From Viscum album (taxonomy: Eukaryota > Streptophyta > Magnoliopsida > Santalales > Viscaceae), in NCBI GenBank assembly GCA_963277665.1, contig OY728165.1, forward strand, positions 1,155,648,050-1,155,712,049: 64,000 bases of DNA, written 5' to 3'. Positions 1-14,052 of this stretch are shown piece by piece. The notes beneath the pieces are model-generated. The model was given only the letters and a program-made list of their open reading frames with translations, searched no databases and had not been told where the DNA came from. Both the position numbers and the translations under genes were made by a program. Position 1 is the first letter of the stretch; each line of letters opens with the position of its first letter.

Positions 1-1290
1 GCTGTAGTACCAGTGGAGATGCGGGAGGTGGTGATGTGGCAGTTCCACAATTCTCCCTTGGTTGTACATTCCGGTGTGGGGAAGATGTATAGAGGCCTTT
101 AGCGGTATTATTGGTGGTCTGGCATGAAGCGGAGCATAGCTATGTTTGTTTCTCAGTGACATACCTATCAACAGGTGAAGGCAAAGCATTAGGTCCCGGC
201 AAGGTTGTTGTAGCCCCTTGATATCCCGGAGTGGAAGTGGGATGGATTATCTATGGACTGTGTCACAGGGCTCTCCAACACAGCAAAGGGCCACAATTCC
301 ATTTGGATGATAGTGGACTGAGTCACGAAGTCGGCGCACTTACTTTACATAAGGGAGCAGAGATCGGTGGAGATTTTGGGTGGGTGTACATTCGGGAGAT
401 CTTCCACCTTCATGGAGTACCCTTCACGATCATCTTTGAACGTGATGTGCGGTTTACGTCACAATTGTGGTGAGGCCTGTAGGAGGAATTCGGGAACCAA
501 CTATGGATGAGTATAGCTTTTCACCACCAGAAGGATGGGAAAAATGAGCACACTATCCAGGTGTTAGAGGATATACTCAGGGCGTGCATGTGATACTTTG
601 GCCTGATCTGGGAATATCACCGACCCTTTGCGGAGTTAGTGTACAACAACAGTTACCACTCTACTATTTGCATGTCACCTTATGAGGCCCTCTACGGGAG
701 ACCCTGCTGGTCACCATTGTGCTGGACGGAGGTTGGGGAGATCTACCTCGTGGGCCCAAAGTTGGTGTGGGTGACGACAGAGAAGGTGTAGGTCATTCGT
801 GAGCGTATGAGGATGGCTCAAAGCAGAAAGAAGTCATATGCAGATCGTCATCGCAGGCCTTTGGAGTTCGAGAAGGGGGACCGTGTATTTTTTAGGGTCT
901 CCCCACAGCATGGAACTTGGAGGATTGGCTAGGGAGGCATGTTGTCCTCAAGGTTCATCGGGCACTTTTAAATCTTGCGCAGGGTCAGTGAGGTGACATA
1001 CCATCTTTCCCTACCCCCACAGCTGGAGAGGGTGCATGAAGTCCTCCATGTGTCATAGTTGAGGAAATAAATTCATGACCCCACGCACATTGTCAACTGG
1101 GGAGAGCTAGAAATTGAGGATGGAGACACCTTTACAGAGCACCCGGTGGAGATTGAGGATCGGCAGGGTCAGACACTGTGTGGATGGGCCATTCCATTGG
1201 TTTGCCCGTTGTGTCATCATGGGAGGGTGTAAGAGAGCACCTGGGAATGGAAGAGCCATATGAGGGCTCAGTATCCCGAGTTTTTTTGGT
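1..1290 (+). pseudogene. Ty3/gypsy integrase and chromodomain-like pol tail (element A), decayed
   Basis: This is the 3' part of a retrotransposon polyprotein, read across several frames. At ~15-200 the conceptual translation gives an integrase zinc-finger region ('VHPSGVGKMYRG...YYWWSGMKR...'). At 195-475 follows the catalytic-core start ('[11 protein letters not shown]', then 'VREIxxLHGVPxxII..RDxRFTS'). At 640-735 come 'EFAYNNSYHSS' and 'EALYGRPC-SP-CWTEVGE' blocks, and at 830-900 a 'KSYADRxRRPLEF..GDxVFxRVSP' block. At 1195-1290 lies a chromodomain-like end ('HHG..ESTWE...MRAQYPE-F'). Stops and frameshifts are frequent, so no intact protein can be made. The order and motifs are those of plant Ty3/gypsy integrases of the chromovirus type. 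The gag, protease, RT and 5' LTR lie left of the window. It is GC-richer than the rest of the window, so probably a younger or less mutated insertion. Confidence 0.85.
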
Positions 1291-1332
1291 AGTTTTGTTT
1301 TTGGAGGATGAAAAATATGAAAGATGGAATGA

Positions 1333-4300
1333 TGTAAGAACATGGGTTTTGAGCCTGTAAGACTTTGTAATTTTCTTAATGTTATTCCAGAGCAGGGTGT
1401 TCAGAAGGAATTTGTTTCTGAGACCTGGTGTGGCTGGAATTAAATTTTTAAGTTTGTTCACACTAGACACACCAAATAAAGATAATAACACCTAAACGGT
1501 TGCTCAGATGGGAAAACTGAGTACATTGTTGAGTCTGGAACGTGTCGCTTATCCTAGAAGGGGTATAACTTTCGTTGTTGTGGCCCTTCTGAGAAAAATG
1601 CCACAAGGGGAATTTTCTTAATTTTTCATCCATGGGAGTGAACTTTATTACTTCTGAATGGAGGCTCGGATTATAATTATAAGACCATAGATGCATTCAA
1701 AACACGGGTTTTACCCTAGGGGCGACTTAACCCCGACCCCGTCGAACGTTCTGGTACGGGGTCTACGGGTGAGGGTTTAAGTGATTTTCTATTTAAACAG
1801 AACCTCCACCCTCTTCTCCCCATTGAAAATCTAATTTGGAGGATTCCACTCAACAATCTCCTCCCCTATCCTCCACCTCTCCAGAAATGTGCGGCGACTC
1901 TGGAAGATCGTCGGTGAAGCTACGGGCTACGCCCAGCAAGGTATCCTAGTGCGTTTTAAATTTTAATTCCTGCAACCCCCTTCATATTCTATTTATTCAT
2001 AGAAATGTGGTCCAATCGTCAAGATAATACCCTGGTTGCGTAGGTATTGTTTTTACCTTCCCAGTGATCCTTTCGGATTGAAATTTCATGTCTCGGGGTG
2101 TCCAGGGCAGCCCAGAGAAGTTTCTAGACCGTTTTCCTCTATTTTCGGATGTTACAGGGAGGTCCGGAAGGAGACGGTGGTCCCGCGGGGCCTTCCAGGT
2201 GGCGGTGGCATGGTTCTGGAATGGAGGCGCAGTGGTGGACCCAGGAGGTGCAGCAGGGGCTCTAGGAGGGGGCTCCAAGCATTGGGTAAGGTTGACGGCG
2301 CAGGGCCGGGTGGGTTCGTGGCGAGCAACCTTGTGCGGGGAAAGAGACCTGCCTTCGGCAGGTCTCCACGCAAGACCATGATCGGCCATTAGGGTCATTT
2401 GGAATGGGTATGGACTTGGTGTCAGCAACCAGGCCACGCGGCTGAGCTGCAGGCCTGCGCAGGAAGGCCCAGGCTGGTCCAGCCCAAGGGTATTCGTCCA
2501 CACTGACTTCGGACACCCATAACTCTCACTACGGGTGTCTGTTTTGCATTCAATCTATGGAAGTGCACTCCTAGGCTTGAGACAAAGATTTTTAGATGGT
2601 CTCAAAAAAATTTAATTCCCAAGATGGGATCTCAGTGGCGCATCACACTCGTTAAGTACTACGCAAAGACTCTTCATTCAGATTGAGCGGACTCATCTGC
2701 ATTCTGTTTTGTGTGCCATCAGCGGCGTTGTGACCCTGGTGTCGACACATATTGTTCTAGGGTTGTTTTAGGCGTTGAAGCTGGAATTGTGGCGTTTGGC
2801 CTACGTTCCTTCTTTTATGCTTTGAGTAGTTTTTTTCGCTTTATTCATCAGACATCTGTTAGGGGCAAATGAGTTGTCGTTTTGGTGTGCTTTTCCGTGA
2901 GTATTGCGATGGCATAGTTCGCCCGACCCATTTCGGGACCGAGGTGTGGCCCCATGAGACACCGTATAGGCGGAAAGTGGAATTGAGCAAAAATTCCATT
3001 GGGAGCCTGTTTCCAGTGAGTAAGTAGTCTATCTCACATGTTTTTTCGTGGGGATTACAACGGTGTAATCTGTTTGGGCGAGCGGATCCTCTTACGTGAC
3101 CTTATTAAATTTGGAAATATGAAAGTGTTTTAGTCGGAGGTCTCTTTGATACATTCTGACTCAATGCCTGGTCTTGATGTTAGCGACACCCTGTGATGAC
3201 ACGAGCAGCACAGAGTTATTGGACCAGTTCCAGTTTTACCCTTTTGCAAGATAGGGCAGTGGGTTACCCGTCGACCATAGGGCTTACCCTCCAGCAGGGT
3301 TGGGCAGTGGGTTACCCAATGATTTTAGGGTTTACCCTTTAGTAGGGCTGGGCAGTGGGTCACCCGATGACCTTTTTAGGGTTTACCCTCCAGTAGAGCT
3401 TGACAGTGGGTCGCCTTACGACCTTTTTGGGGTTTACCCTCCAGCAGGGTTGGGCAGTGGGTCACTTAACGACCATTTTGGGGTTTACGCTCTAATTGGG
3501 CTGGGCAGTGGGTTACCCGTCAAATTCGTTCTGACTACGCCCCTTTTAAAGAGGCTAGTAAGTGTTTATTCTCTGTGGTTACCGAAGTAGGACTTTTTGG
3601 GGTACATTTTAGCGATGAGGCCGCTTTGACGTGTGGGATTGTTGGGCATCAGTGATGGCTACCCTTAGAACTGTTGGTGACATATCCTGGGATGATATTG
3701 GAGATGGAGATCCCCTTACGCACTCGTTCAGGTTTATTATTGATCATATATATATATAACCTACCTTTATTCACACTCCTTGGGTAGATTTACTCTCTTT
3801 CTAGGAGGGGTGAGGACACACGGGGTATGCCACGTCTTTTCTGTTTCTAGATCCTCCTTTGGTTGGGATGAGTCTACTTCCATAATTTTTTTGGGTTGAG
3901 CTAAACTCTCTCTATTGTACTCTTACATTATTATGTCTATCGTTTATTGTTTTGTACCTTTTTTGTTTCTCCCTCGAGCTTTTGGGGCATCCTTCTGTGT
4001 ATCCTTATACTAACCCCTGCTTGGACTTTGATTGAACTTGGTTTGCCCTTGCAGATGACAGACATGTCGATCGTGAATACAAAGGATCATAAAGGACACA
4101 AGAGATTGTGCTGCGATCAGTGGACGTAATAGGAATTTAGGTAAGAGGCTCATCAGCTATTTATTTTCTTCTACCTATTGTCAGGTTGTGTCACCTTTGT
4201 GCTGGGGCACATGTTTTTCCCCTTTTTCTGTTCAGTATCTATCAGTACTCTTCAAAACTATACTATTCCTATTTAGAGGTTGATGCATTATTGTGGTTTG

Positions 4301-4497
4301 GTTATAGTTCCTTTTCCCCTGGTTTCTTTTCTACTCTACACTTCTGCATTGAGTGGGATATGTGTTTGTGTGTACATGTACTTAGAAAAAGACATCCACA
4401 AGATTGTTACGCCTTCAGCACTAGTCACTAGCCCCTGGCCTATGGAGGTGGGCTTAGGGTAGTTGCGGCTCAAGACGGCTAGTGTCGGTTCATGACA
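1333..4497 (+). mobile_element. Putative 3' LTR of element A (~3.2 kb)
   Basis: Directly downstream of the pol tail a purine-rich stretch (GGAGGATGAAAAATATGAAAG, from about 1312) is followed by TGTAAGAACATG. The GC-richer sequence ends at 4497 with GGTTCATGACA, after which composition drops abruptly to AT-rich DNA. TG at the start, CA at the end and loosely inverted termini (TGTaaGAAC against GTTCatGACA) fit one LTR. A TATA-like TATTTAAA sits at 1790-1797, followed by a C/T-rich leader. The matching 5' LTR is outside the window, so the left boundary is an inference. No target duplication can be tested. The ORFs inside (for example around 2000-2500) look like chance frames in GC-rich DNA. Confidence 0.5.
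3254..3520 (+). repeat. 48-51-bp minisatellite within LTR A
   Basis: The phrase GGGCAGTGGGT (variant TGACAGTGGGT) recurs at 3254, 3302, 3350, 3401, 3452 and 3503, which gives spacings of 48, 48, 51, 51 and 51 bases. Each unit also carries a 'GGGTTTACCCTCCAGCAGGG'-like block. All spacings are multiples of three, so one frame stays open through five units with a ~17-residue repeat of the type 'GLGSGSPDDLFxVYPP'. This is probably a tandem expansion by slippage; coding potential is unproven. Confidence 0.85.
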
Positions 4498-4859
4498 AAC
4501 ACCCTGATATTTTACAATATTCTTCGATTTAAATTTTATATCGTTGATAACATACATTACACAGAACACCAAGAATAAAAAAATTATTAAAAATTATTAT
4601 TTATTTGTGGTAGATATCACTAAGATATTAGAATGGTGAAAAAGAATGAAATTAACTATATTATGAAAATATAGTTTAAATTTTTCTATAAAATTAATTC
4701 ATTGGTTATCGATTATTTAGAATTGAAAATTATAACTAATTAAACAATAATAATGTGTATTTATAAAAAAAATCTATTTTTCCCAAAAATGGAATTTTAT
4801 ATTGATAAATTAATTTAATCACTACTAGTGAAATATAATAATTAGATTTATATTTTTAA

Positions 4860-7830
4860 AATATATTAAAATGTCTTTATATTCATCTAGTAAGATTTAT
4901 AGACATAATATATGATATCAATCCAATTTTTCTCATGAAAATTTTATTTTTCTAAAAGGAAAGTTTCTCACATTTTAATGGAACACATGATTTAACACTA
5001 AATTTTGACACTTTTATAAATTTTTTATGAATTAATTATTTTTATTTTTTAAATATTTATGTAAAAATTATCTTAGTGTATTTTTTTGGTATTTTTCTGA
5101 GAGGTTTCTTTTTTTGATAAATAGTTAAAAATACTGCATTTTAATTGAAACCACAATTTTCATCTAAATAATTAATAATTTTATTGTATGATTTCAATTG
5201 ATTTTAAATTTTAATTATGTAAAATGTAAATATTTTAATCAAATTTACGTTATTTTAATCACTTTCATGTTAAATTTTTGTAAAACATATTTAAAACAGT
5301 AGACCATTTTTACTTTAGGACCTTATTTTCTCGTCTCATTAGTGAGATTAATTTTAATTTTAATTTTTTCACTCATATGAATTTAATTTGGTAAAATTGA
5401 TTACATATTTATAGTACACATTTACAGGTTATGTATCATTTTCTTTTTCATTTCTATTGATACAAAATTTACAATTGTAGAAAAGAATGATTTACCATGA
5501 TATACGTAATTTAATGTAATTGTTTAAAGATAAAAGGTAAAAGTATAAATACCTAAAAACTACAAAATTTAATGGTTTATTAAAGTTTTTATCATAACTA
5601 AACAAATTAAAAAAATTAATTATCCTCAAAATTCTTGTTAATAAATGATATTTTACATAGGATGGATTCAAACATAAAATAATCATTATTTAGTCGCATT
5701 AAATCACCCCTCATCATGTATAAATGCCCCTTCAATTCCCCTCAAAATATATGAATATACTAAAATATATGAAAAATAATCTCTTCCCACACTCTACACA
5801 TCAAATTTCTGATGGTCTCACCTAATAACCATTTTGAGGGTATTTAAGGGGTCTATTATGGAGTTGATGATCAAGAGGTAATTTTCTCAAAGGCACCTAT
5901 ATTTATTTTTTCCTTCTTCTACTTTCTCCTAACCTCCTTCATCCATAGAGGAATAATAAATAAGAAATAAATTATATAATATTGTATTAACTTGATAATG
6001 GAATATATTATATATACCCATTTTATTACCTCCTCTTATTTAATGAAATTGAACTATTTTCCATGTTATGTTACTTAATCATCTCCATGAATAATGATTT
6101 TTTCCTTATTCCATTACAGCCTTCAGGGATTGTCATAAAACAATTATTCTTGAAAAATAAGATTTTAATAACAATATTATACCTTATTTTATGTCTTTTA
6201 ACTAATATATTGAAATAATATTAAATAAAATGAAACTAGTTCATGATTTTGAGTGTAAAAATTTATAAATAAACTTAATATTTATCAATAAGAGTTTATC
6301 AAATTAATAATCCTCACGTATTAAAGAAAAATGATAAATTGAGCAATTTAAAATTCTAGACTTTCCTGAATACAATTTAATTTCACTTATTGAGTTTTTT
6401 TTCTTTTTTAAAACAATCTATAATTATACATAAATGAACTAGCTAAGAAACTATGAAATTAATACACCCAAAATAATTAAAATAATGAAATATTATTAAG
6501 GAAAAGGGTGTAATATTTTATAATAGGATCATATTTTGGTTTATAAATATGAATATAGATCTTTAATCAATTATTAACATTATTTAAACCATTATAAAAG
6601 ACATTAAATAATTTCTAAAAAAAGGGATGTGTGAGGTAAGGGCTTCCATATCTCACTTTTAATTTTATGAGATATATTCCTTATTCACCCCTTATTTCTA
6701 TTGTGTGGTTTGTATACTTAAATTTGATATATAATATCATAAATCTATTTATCTTCATGGAATTCAATGTTTAATTTAATTATTATTAATTGTTAGTGCA
6801 TATGATTCGACTCATTGTAACATGGTAATATATTTCTTAACTTAATATAGATTCATTGGGTAAAAATTTTATTCCCTTAATTATATAATTATAAGGTTAT
6901 GTGTGAATTGAACTTTTAATATCTTATTCTGCATTTACACTTCTTTTATGTGGACTTACAGTTGATATACATAATTAGTTCATTTTATTTTTTCCTAAAT
7001 CATATGCCATTTTTACATACAATGTTTAATTTTAATATTATCTGAATAAATGAAAAAATATTTATAAATCCATGCCTTTCACTCAATACAAATTTTTTTG
7101 TAGGACATGTTTTTTATGAATTGAATATTTTATTATATATATATTTATACATATATTAAATATATTAGGTAGGGTGAACTTAATTCAATCACCTCCATCC
7201 ATTTATTGTCACTTGAGACGAATCAGTTGGCCAAAACAGATAGGTTTCTACCCACACACTTAAGCTAGAAATAAGATTAATCCTGATAGTAACTATCTAG
7301 ATTATGTATCATAAATGTTAATATGCACTAAATAATTTATTCCATAATTATTATTATTTAATGTGATTAATATATTAGTTATAATACCCACGGCCTAGTT
7401 CCATGCTCATGTGACTATTTATATGGAATTATTTGATAATCTTTTATTCTTCCAATATTATGCTCATGTTATTGATTAATGGAATGTGTTCATGGTTATT
7501 TACCTTGAAATGTTGATTATATTTATTTATTCATGATATATTCCACTATATGTATCCCTTACTATTCATTTAATCTCACCACATTAATATATTTTTATAG
7601 GTTCCTAAGAAGTTTTTAATGATTGATATATAGGGTTATGCTAAGGGGATTAATTGTGTACTAAGTGAAAATAAGTTTTTAATTTGACGTCTGAAATTTA
7701 ATTTAAATATCAAATATGTATTATTTTTACCATGACTATAAAACTATTATGTTCATTGGATTTGATTTCTTATATCTTATTCTAATGTAATATTATAGGG
7801 CACTAACTCCAGGATACTCGAGTCTGAATT
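4860..7830 (+). mobile_element. Relic LTR of the B/L type (approximate limits)
   Basis: Several landmarks found in the LTRs of element B and of the 37-47 kb array recur here in the same order. They are a 'CAAGAGGTAATTTTCTC' block near 5870, a 'TTCCATTACAGCCTTCAGGGATTGTCATAAAACAATTATT' type block near 6105-6150 (compare 13045-13095 and 42500-42560), and a late 'CTCACC' block near 7575. No clean TG/CA ends, PBS or PPT were found. The limits are inferred from offsets in the better copies. It may be a solo LTR or a fragment cut on the left by element A. Confidence 0.35.
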
Positions 7831-10800
7831 TTTACTGCTCATATTTCTTGTATATCCAGGGAACGAGTGGATAAAAGAAATGGTGATGAGGAATTTGAGT
7901 TATTTATAGAAGATAAATCACTAAATATAATGACTAGATGGATATTAAAAAAATTCATTAAGAATATGGGTGATGATATTAGTAAACAAAATATTTCCTT
8001 TTTATCTAGTTTTTTACCATTTTATTTGGTTTCTCATACATATTTATTATAGTTTTTCATCCTATATATTTACATTTGTATAATATTTTTTATTAAATAG
8101 TTTTCATTTTCTAAATTATTTTACAAATAATAATATGACTTATAAGTATGTATAATATGAATTTAAATACTTAGAAACAATAAATAATCAATGTAATAGT
8201 TAAATAAAAAATAAAAAATTGGGGTTTAAAAAATTATCCAAAATATTTTGTGCAAAATATGTCAAGGAAATACCATAAAATATATAATATAAGAGAAATA
8301 AATCATCATATTTTCAAAAAACAATTTTTTTTAATATAATACTAAAATAAATTAGGTATAAATTAATCAATAAATACTGACTCTAATTCTAATGTCTATA
8401 CTAAAATACTATCTAATTATTAATTTTTTTAATACCTTTTTTTCATTTCATTTCATATCATTTTATGGTCATTCATCCTTATAGATAAGCATATTTTTAA
8501 TATCAATTTTTTTCTTTTATTTTATATCCAATATGGAGCTATAACTAACTATTTCCTTCACACATAATAAATTAAATTTTCTAGGGGGTATAATGCCTTT
8601 TAATTTATATCCCTTATCTATAATCCATGGGATGAGCCTTTATTTTATTCATAAGGGAGAGTTTAATTTATTTCCTTAATATCATAAAATGATAATTCTA
8701 TTATGTATAAATAACATAATTTGTAGATATTTTTCTTATTCATTTTAATCGTAAAAGGATGAGTGTTTCGTTACAACTAGATTTCATTGATAATCACAGG
8801 ATAGAACTTGTTTATCATTCTAATTTAAACTAATAAATAATGTTATTTAATCAAATTCCTTGATATCGAATGTGTTATTTTTATACATTAATATATTTTA
8901 TTTCATTGGATTTGAAATTATAGTGCATGAATAACTTCTTGGTTTTAAATATTGTATAATGATATTATATCAAACTACATGACCCCAACTATGGGTTGTT
9001 ATACTTTAATGTATTATATCTTTTGATCATAAAAATGGGGATATTTTTGTGTGATACACTATATAAAACCCTTTTAATCATCAATATTATAATAATAAAA
9101 GTTTTGTGAAACTTCTACATTTTACTTTAATTGGTCTTGTATCATGAGGAAAAGGAGGATATTTTTTGTCGTCGTCTACATACCCCCCTCCTCTGTGCTC
9201 TAGATTCATAAATTTTAATGATTACAATACACTAATCCATTTATTCTATACTTTAATTCATCATGTATCATCATCATAAATAATGTGGATATTGTTGAAA
9301 CATTATTCAAATACCATAATTTTTGTCACCATGAATTGTTTATTTTAGTAATAATAATGAATTTAACTTTTTATCTAACAATGTATTTGGGGTTTTCATT
9401 AAAATAATACTGAATAGATAATGCGTGGAAGGATGTAATAAATTATTCCATTCATTACTAAGTTCAAATATTAAAAAAAATCAAATATAATAAAAAAAAG
9501 AATACAAGTACATTTTTTAAAAACATAATGTAGTAAAAACCATTTCAAAATTTGATTAAATGACATTAAGTTTAGAAAATAAAAGTTGTATATAGAGAAC
9601 TAAAATAGTGAAAAAATAAATGTAAAAAGATTAGGTGATAAATAAAATATCAAATTAGCTTCATGAAAATACATATAATTTCCACCTCAATATAGAAACA
9701 TATATTACCAAAAAAATTAACTAATCCCAAGCATAATGGATGTTGATAATAGAATTTAAGAAAATAAAAAAGAAAAAGTAATAATAATTTTATCCATCAT
9801 TACATCTACCTAGATTTGGTAAATCGAATATTAATCTAAAGAAAATTTATTAAATACTTGAAATTAAAAAGATTTGTAAAAGTGTTTGAAGATTGAGATC
9901 CTCAAAATAATATGTTGATGACTACACTATAAAGAGATTTACTATATTTTACCCATCTCATAATATCACATTCAATGATAATATTTAATATGATGATATT
10001 TTAATAGAAAAGCATTCAAGTTAGCTATTTCAATCAAAAAATAGATTGTCCTAGATGAAGCATTGGCAACTTCAACTCTAAAATTTATGATGGTAATATA
10101 AGAATCCATGTCAATCTCTAATTTCTATATTTACAAATTTTTTGATTCAAACTCTGTATAGAAGCCTTTGGAGTGGTTATTTAAGAGGGGGTGACCAATG
10201 TATAAGAAAAATTCTTGTAGTCAAAGTGATTATTCATATAAAGAAAAGGGATCATTTTAGAATGAACTAATGGCTCACAACAATACCCTTTCATCTACTT
10301 ATCTTCACGTTTTTGATTAAAAAATCATTTTTCACAAGGATTTCTAGTCTCTATCATTCACTCCATTTTTCCTTATACATAAAAATAGAACATGTAAACA
10401 ATTTAATGTTTTCATTATATATTTATTCTGATTCATTAAACAAATATTTCCCAAGGATACATACTTGCATAATTACTTTCACTTTTTCAAACATTGATTT
10501 AATATGTTCTATGTATAATAATTTTCTTTTTATTGATCATCGATCAAATAATTCATGTCGTAAAGTACATTCCTATCTAATTAGAAAGTGGGAACTGTTT
10601 GTACATATCATTCTCTAAATCTAATAAAAGTATCATTCTATCTCTTTATGTTTAAAAATTACATTTATAGTGATTTAATCATTGACTTTATATAACATAT
10701 TGGATATAGTAATTTCTTATCTAAATCATCATTGAAATTTCTAGTGTCATGTCCATTCATACATTTTGTATTTATTTTCTATTCTACTCATCTATCTAAT

Positions 10801-11939
10801 GTCTCTCCGTTTAAATTTTATTAAATAACATTATTTATTCAAGAAAAAATCATGATAAAAATACTTGAATACTCACAATTATAATCTAATGTTTTATTTA
10901 TTTTTCATTTTCTATATTTTTTTATAATTATAATATATTTTTCATGAATTAATAATATATTATTCAAAGTAATGGATTCAATTTTTAAATTATTAACTTT
11001 TTATGTTATTATTGTGTAATTGATTCCTAATCTTAATTAATATCCGGAATTCAAATTTTAGTGCCTCTACTTTTCAACTGAAAGTAATGGTTTTACTCTG
11101 ATTTATTTTTTTAAGGATAATTGTTCTTAAAATGTTATTTTTGAAATAGAATTTTCAATTCACCCCATCTTGAATTTCCCTGTTTCATAGAGTCTCTTTT
11201 ACCTAATCTATGGACCAAAATTACCAAGGTTTCCCATTTATAACATCTCCCAAAATGGATGTATGTGATTCAAATTCAAGATATGATCCATAATTTCCCA
11301 AATAGAAATATGATTCCATAGTGGTCAAGGTATAATACAAAAAAAATTTCTTATATCCTCACATTTTAATGTAAGTATATTAAAATTCTCTAAAAGTACT
11401 ATAGTCTGTTGATATTTTACCGTCTCCAATTAACAATTATGAAAATAATTAATATATTCATTTATATCACACTGAATTCCCAACAAGTAGAATTTCCATT
11501 GAATTTAATGATAAATCTTTATCAATCTATGATAATCTACCCAACTAAAATTAGGATTCAAATTCATACAATCTTCTTTAAAAACCTTGTTAACTAAATT
11601 TTTTATATAGAAATTGATCATTCAGTAAGCAGATAGTGATCACTTATCAATGTTCTCCACAAAATTTAATGTTCTATTAATTTTAATTCTTTCGATGTTT
11701 AATTATTGTCTCTCATTTACATAGTTAATAAGTTTAGTAATGATGTAAATTTAATGTAACCCCATATGATCTCTCTCCACATGAGAATTTAGATGAAAAT
11801 ATTCAATCATTCCTATCAACTACAACTATCCTTTTGATTGATTCAATAATTGAGTTTTCCTACTCAATGTATCAACTATAATCTTTCCATTTCTTATTGT
11901 AAAGATATATAAAATTCAAAATTCAAAAGAATCAAACCC
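7831..11939. other. AT-rich DNA with no supported gene
   Basis: This is very AT-rich sequence with only short chance frames, for example one of about 100 codons near 10313-10618 that has no recognisable motif. I saw no pol motif, PBS, tandem array or RNA gene. It is probably old, mutated transposon DNA. Confidence 0.5.
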
Positions 11940-12657
11940 TATAACAAGAAAAAGATTTATAAATTGAAATACCTTTTTATAAACATTTCTAAATGTATAA
12001 TCACATGTGGAAACATGATAAAATGTAATGATACTAAATAATATGTGACATTTAAACATAATTTTTCTACATCTGTTTTTTGAATGTCAAAAATATGACA
12101 AACACGATTGCACCCAAGAAGATTTTTAGGGTATCCTAGAACAAATATAATTTAATATGAATAGTACTCTACCCTTATTAATATAAAACTACCCTTAAGA
12201 ATAGTAACCTCCGATATTATTGTATATAAATATGTATTATTTAAGTGATTGTATGATATACCTATATCTTCGAGTTAGTAAATAGATGGTTTTAAATTTA
12301 TATTTTTCAAATAAAATGTTATTTATTTAGAAATATAATTTAACATATTTAGAAAAAAATTGAATAATGGATTTAATTTTTGGATTATACACATCTAAAA
12401 AATGAAAGGGTTTTTTCTTGGGATTTTTATGAAATACTTAAATTTTTGGTGAATAGTAAAATTCAATAATTTACAAAAAATGATAAATAAATGAATTCAT
12501 GCATTGTGAATGAGTCGTAAATGATGTCAATGTCCATTGATTCAAACTCAAGTGCACATATAACTATCCTTGGTCATGTAATCATCACTATTTCTTTGCA
12601 TGTGCAGAAATAACAAATTAATGAATATAATATTGAGAAAACCCCTCTCCCCTCTAC

Positions 12658-12665
12658 TATAAATA
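12658..12665 (+). promoter_or_regulatory. TATA box of LTR B (5' copy)
   Basis: TATAAATA within CTACTATAAATACCACCC. The same module occurs in the right LTR at 18974-18981 and in the array LTRs at 42112-42119 and 46140-46147. It is a probable Pol II promoter, followed by C-rich leader sequence. Confidence 0.6.
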
Positions 12666-13977
12666 CCACCCTTCACACCCTCATTTATTCAAGCAAGTAA
12701 TTCTTAATTATTTGTCTAAAATCTGCCAAAACATATTCCCTATACCCTCCCCACATTCTAAATCTCTTAGACTCATCAAAATACAAATCCAAGGTGCCAT
12801 AAAGAGGATTCTGAAGGTAATTCCACTCTCTATTTTCCTTTAATTTCCTTCCAATTCCTTGTTCTTTTATTAATCTCTCCCCACATATCCTTATATTCAT
12901 GGAATTTTATATATAGTATCTTTAATATAATGTAATATTATGATACTAATTTTATAATATATCATCCAACAATCTTCTCATATTTTTTTTAGAAAGGAAT
13001 ACATTGTTCCTAAGGTGTTAATTTATCACTTTCAAGAACGACTTGTTTCCATTCTCCATTACCGCCTTCAGATCTGATCATGAAAACATTATTATGGTTG
13101 AACTAGATTATGTTATACGTTTTATATCTTATTTTATTTTTTGTAACTATCTTATGTACATATTACTAAATAATTCAAAAAATATGTTCGTTGTGGTCAA
13201 AAAACCATCCGAATTAACCCAAAAAATCATCATTAAATTCTTATCTAATGAAACATTCTCATGGATTATAAAAATTTATTTGTAATATCATTTTATGTTA
13301 TGTATCATCTTCAACAAAATATAATTACATTTCTTGAGGTTTATCCATGTTTTAAATGAACATCTATTAATGAATACAAGTGAACTGTTTAGGAAAACTG
13401 TAAAAATGAACATTCCCAAACAATGAATTTAAGCCCTATAACTCATAAGAAAGAGCATAAAAGAACTTAATAAAACCTTAATTAATATTATTAATATATA
13501 AAAGGTTCATTTATTTTTAATTAATGAATCCAATGTGGTTATACAAGACATTAATGTGAAGAAAGCATTCAAATACAAGGTATGGGAAATTCTCGAACCC
13601 AACTCTCATACATTAGGTTTTCCATCATTCATCCCATTTTCAGTATTGATATTCATTAAGAGTCATTTAGTCCACCTCATTATACCTATTCTAGTATATA
13701 CATGTTTTCTAATTGAGTTTATTACAAACATAATGTTCTTTCAAAATAACACTTCTTTCAAATAAACACACGCTTTTTTCTTCTCAAATATTATTTCTAC
13801 TTCACTCATTGTAGACTGTTCTCTATCAAGAATTTTATCCCCAAATTTATTTTTGGAACCAAATGTTTATGAATGTATTATTTTTGAATTTAATTCATAT
13901 CCTTTTAATATTTTATTTTATTTTTACGTTTTACATATGTTCTGTGTGGCATGCATGATATTGTAAATGTTATGATA

Positions 13978-14052
13978 TGACGGGTGCGCCCGGAATTATA
14001 TAGCGTTATATGAATGTGATGATGTAACAGGTGCACCCAGAATTATATATCA
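13978..14052 (+). repeat. GGGTGCGCCCGG doublet in 5' LTR B
   Basis: Two copies of a 28-bp motif with core GGGTGCGCCCGGAATTATA, starting at 13978 and 14025. The second copy is degraded to GGTGCACCCAGAATTATA. The same doublet occurs in the right LTR B (20296-20370) and in the cargo-element LTRs (51798-51867, 57438-57507). Confidence 0.8.

Noticed and set aside
2036..2516. Overlapping frames of 75-168 codons on both strands around 2000-2500
   Set aside because: They overlap on both strands inside GC-rich LTR A and show no domain. Open frames are expected by chance in GC-rich DNA.
10313..10618. 101-codon frame as a gene
   Set aside because: Composition follows the AT-rich background (many Ile, Tyr, Phe, Asn, Lys), with no motif and no gene context.
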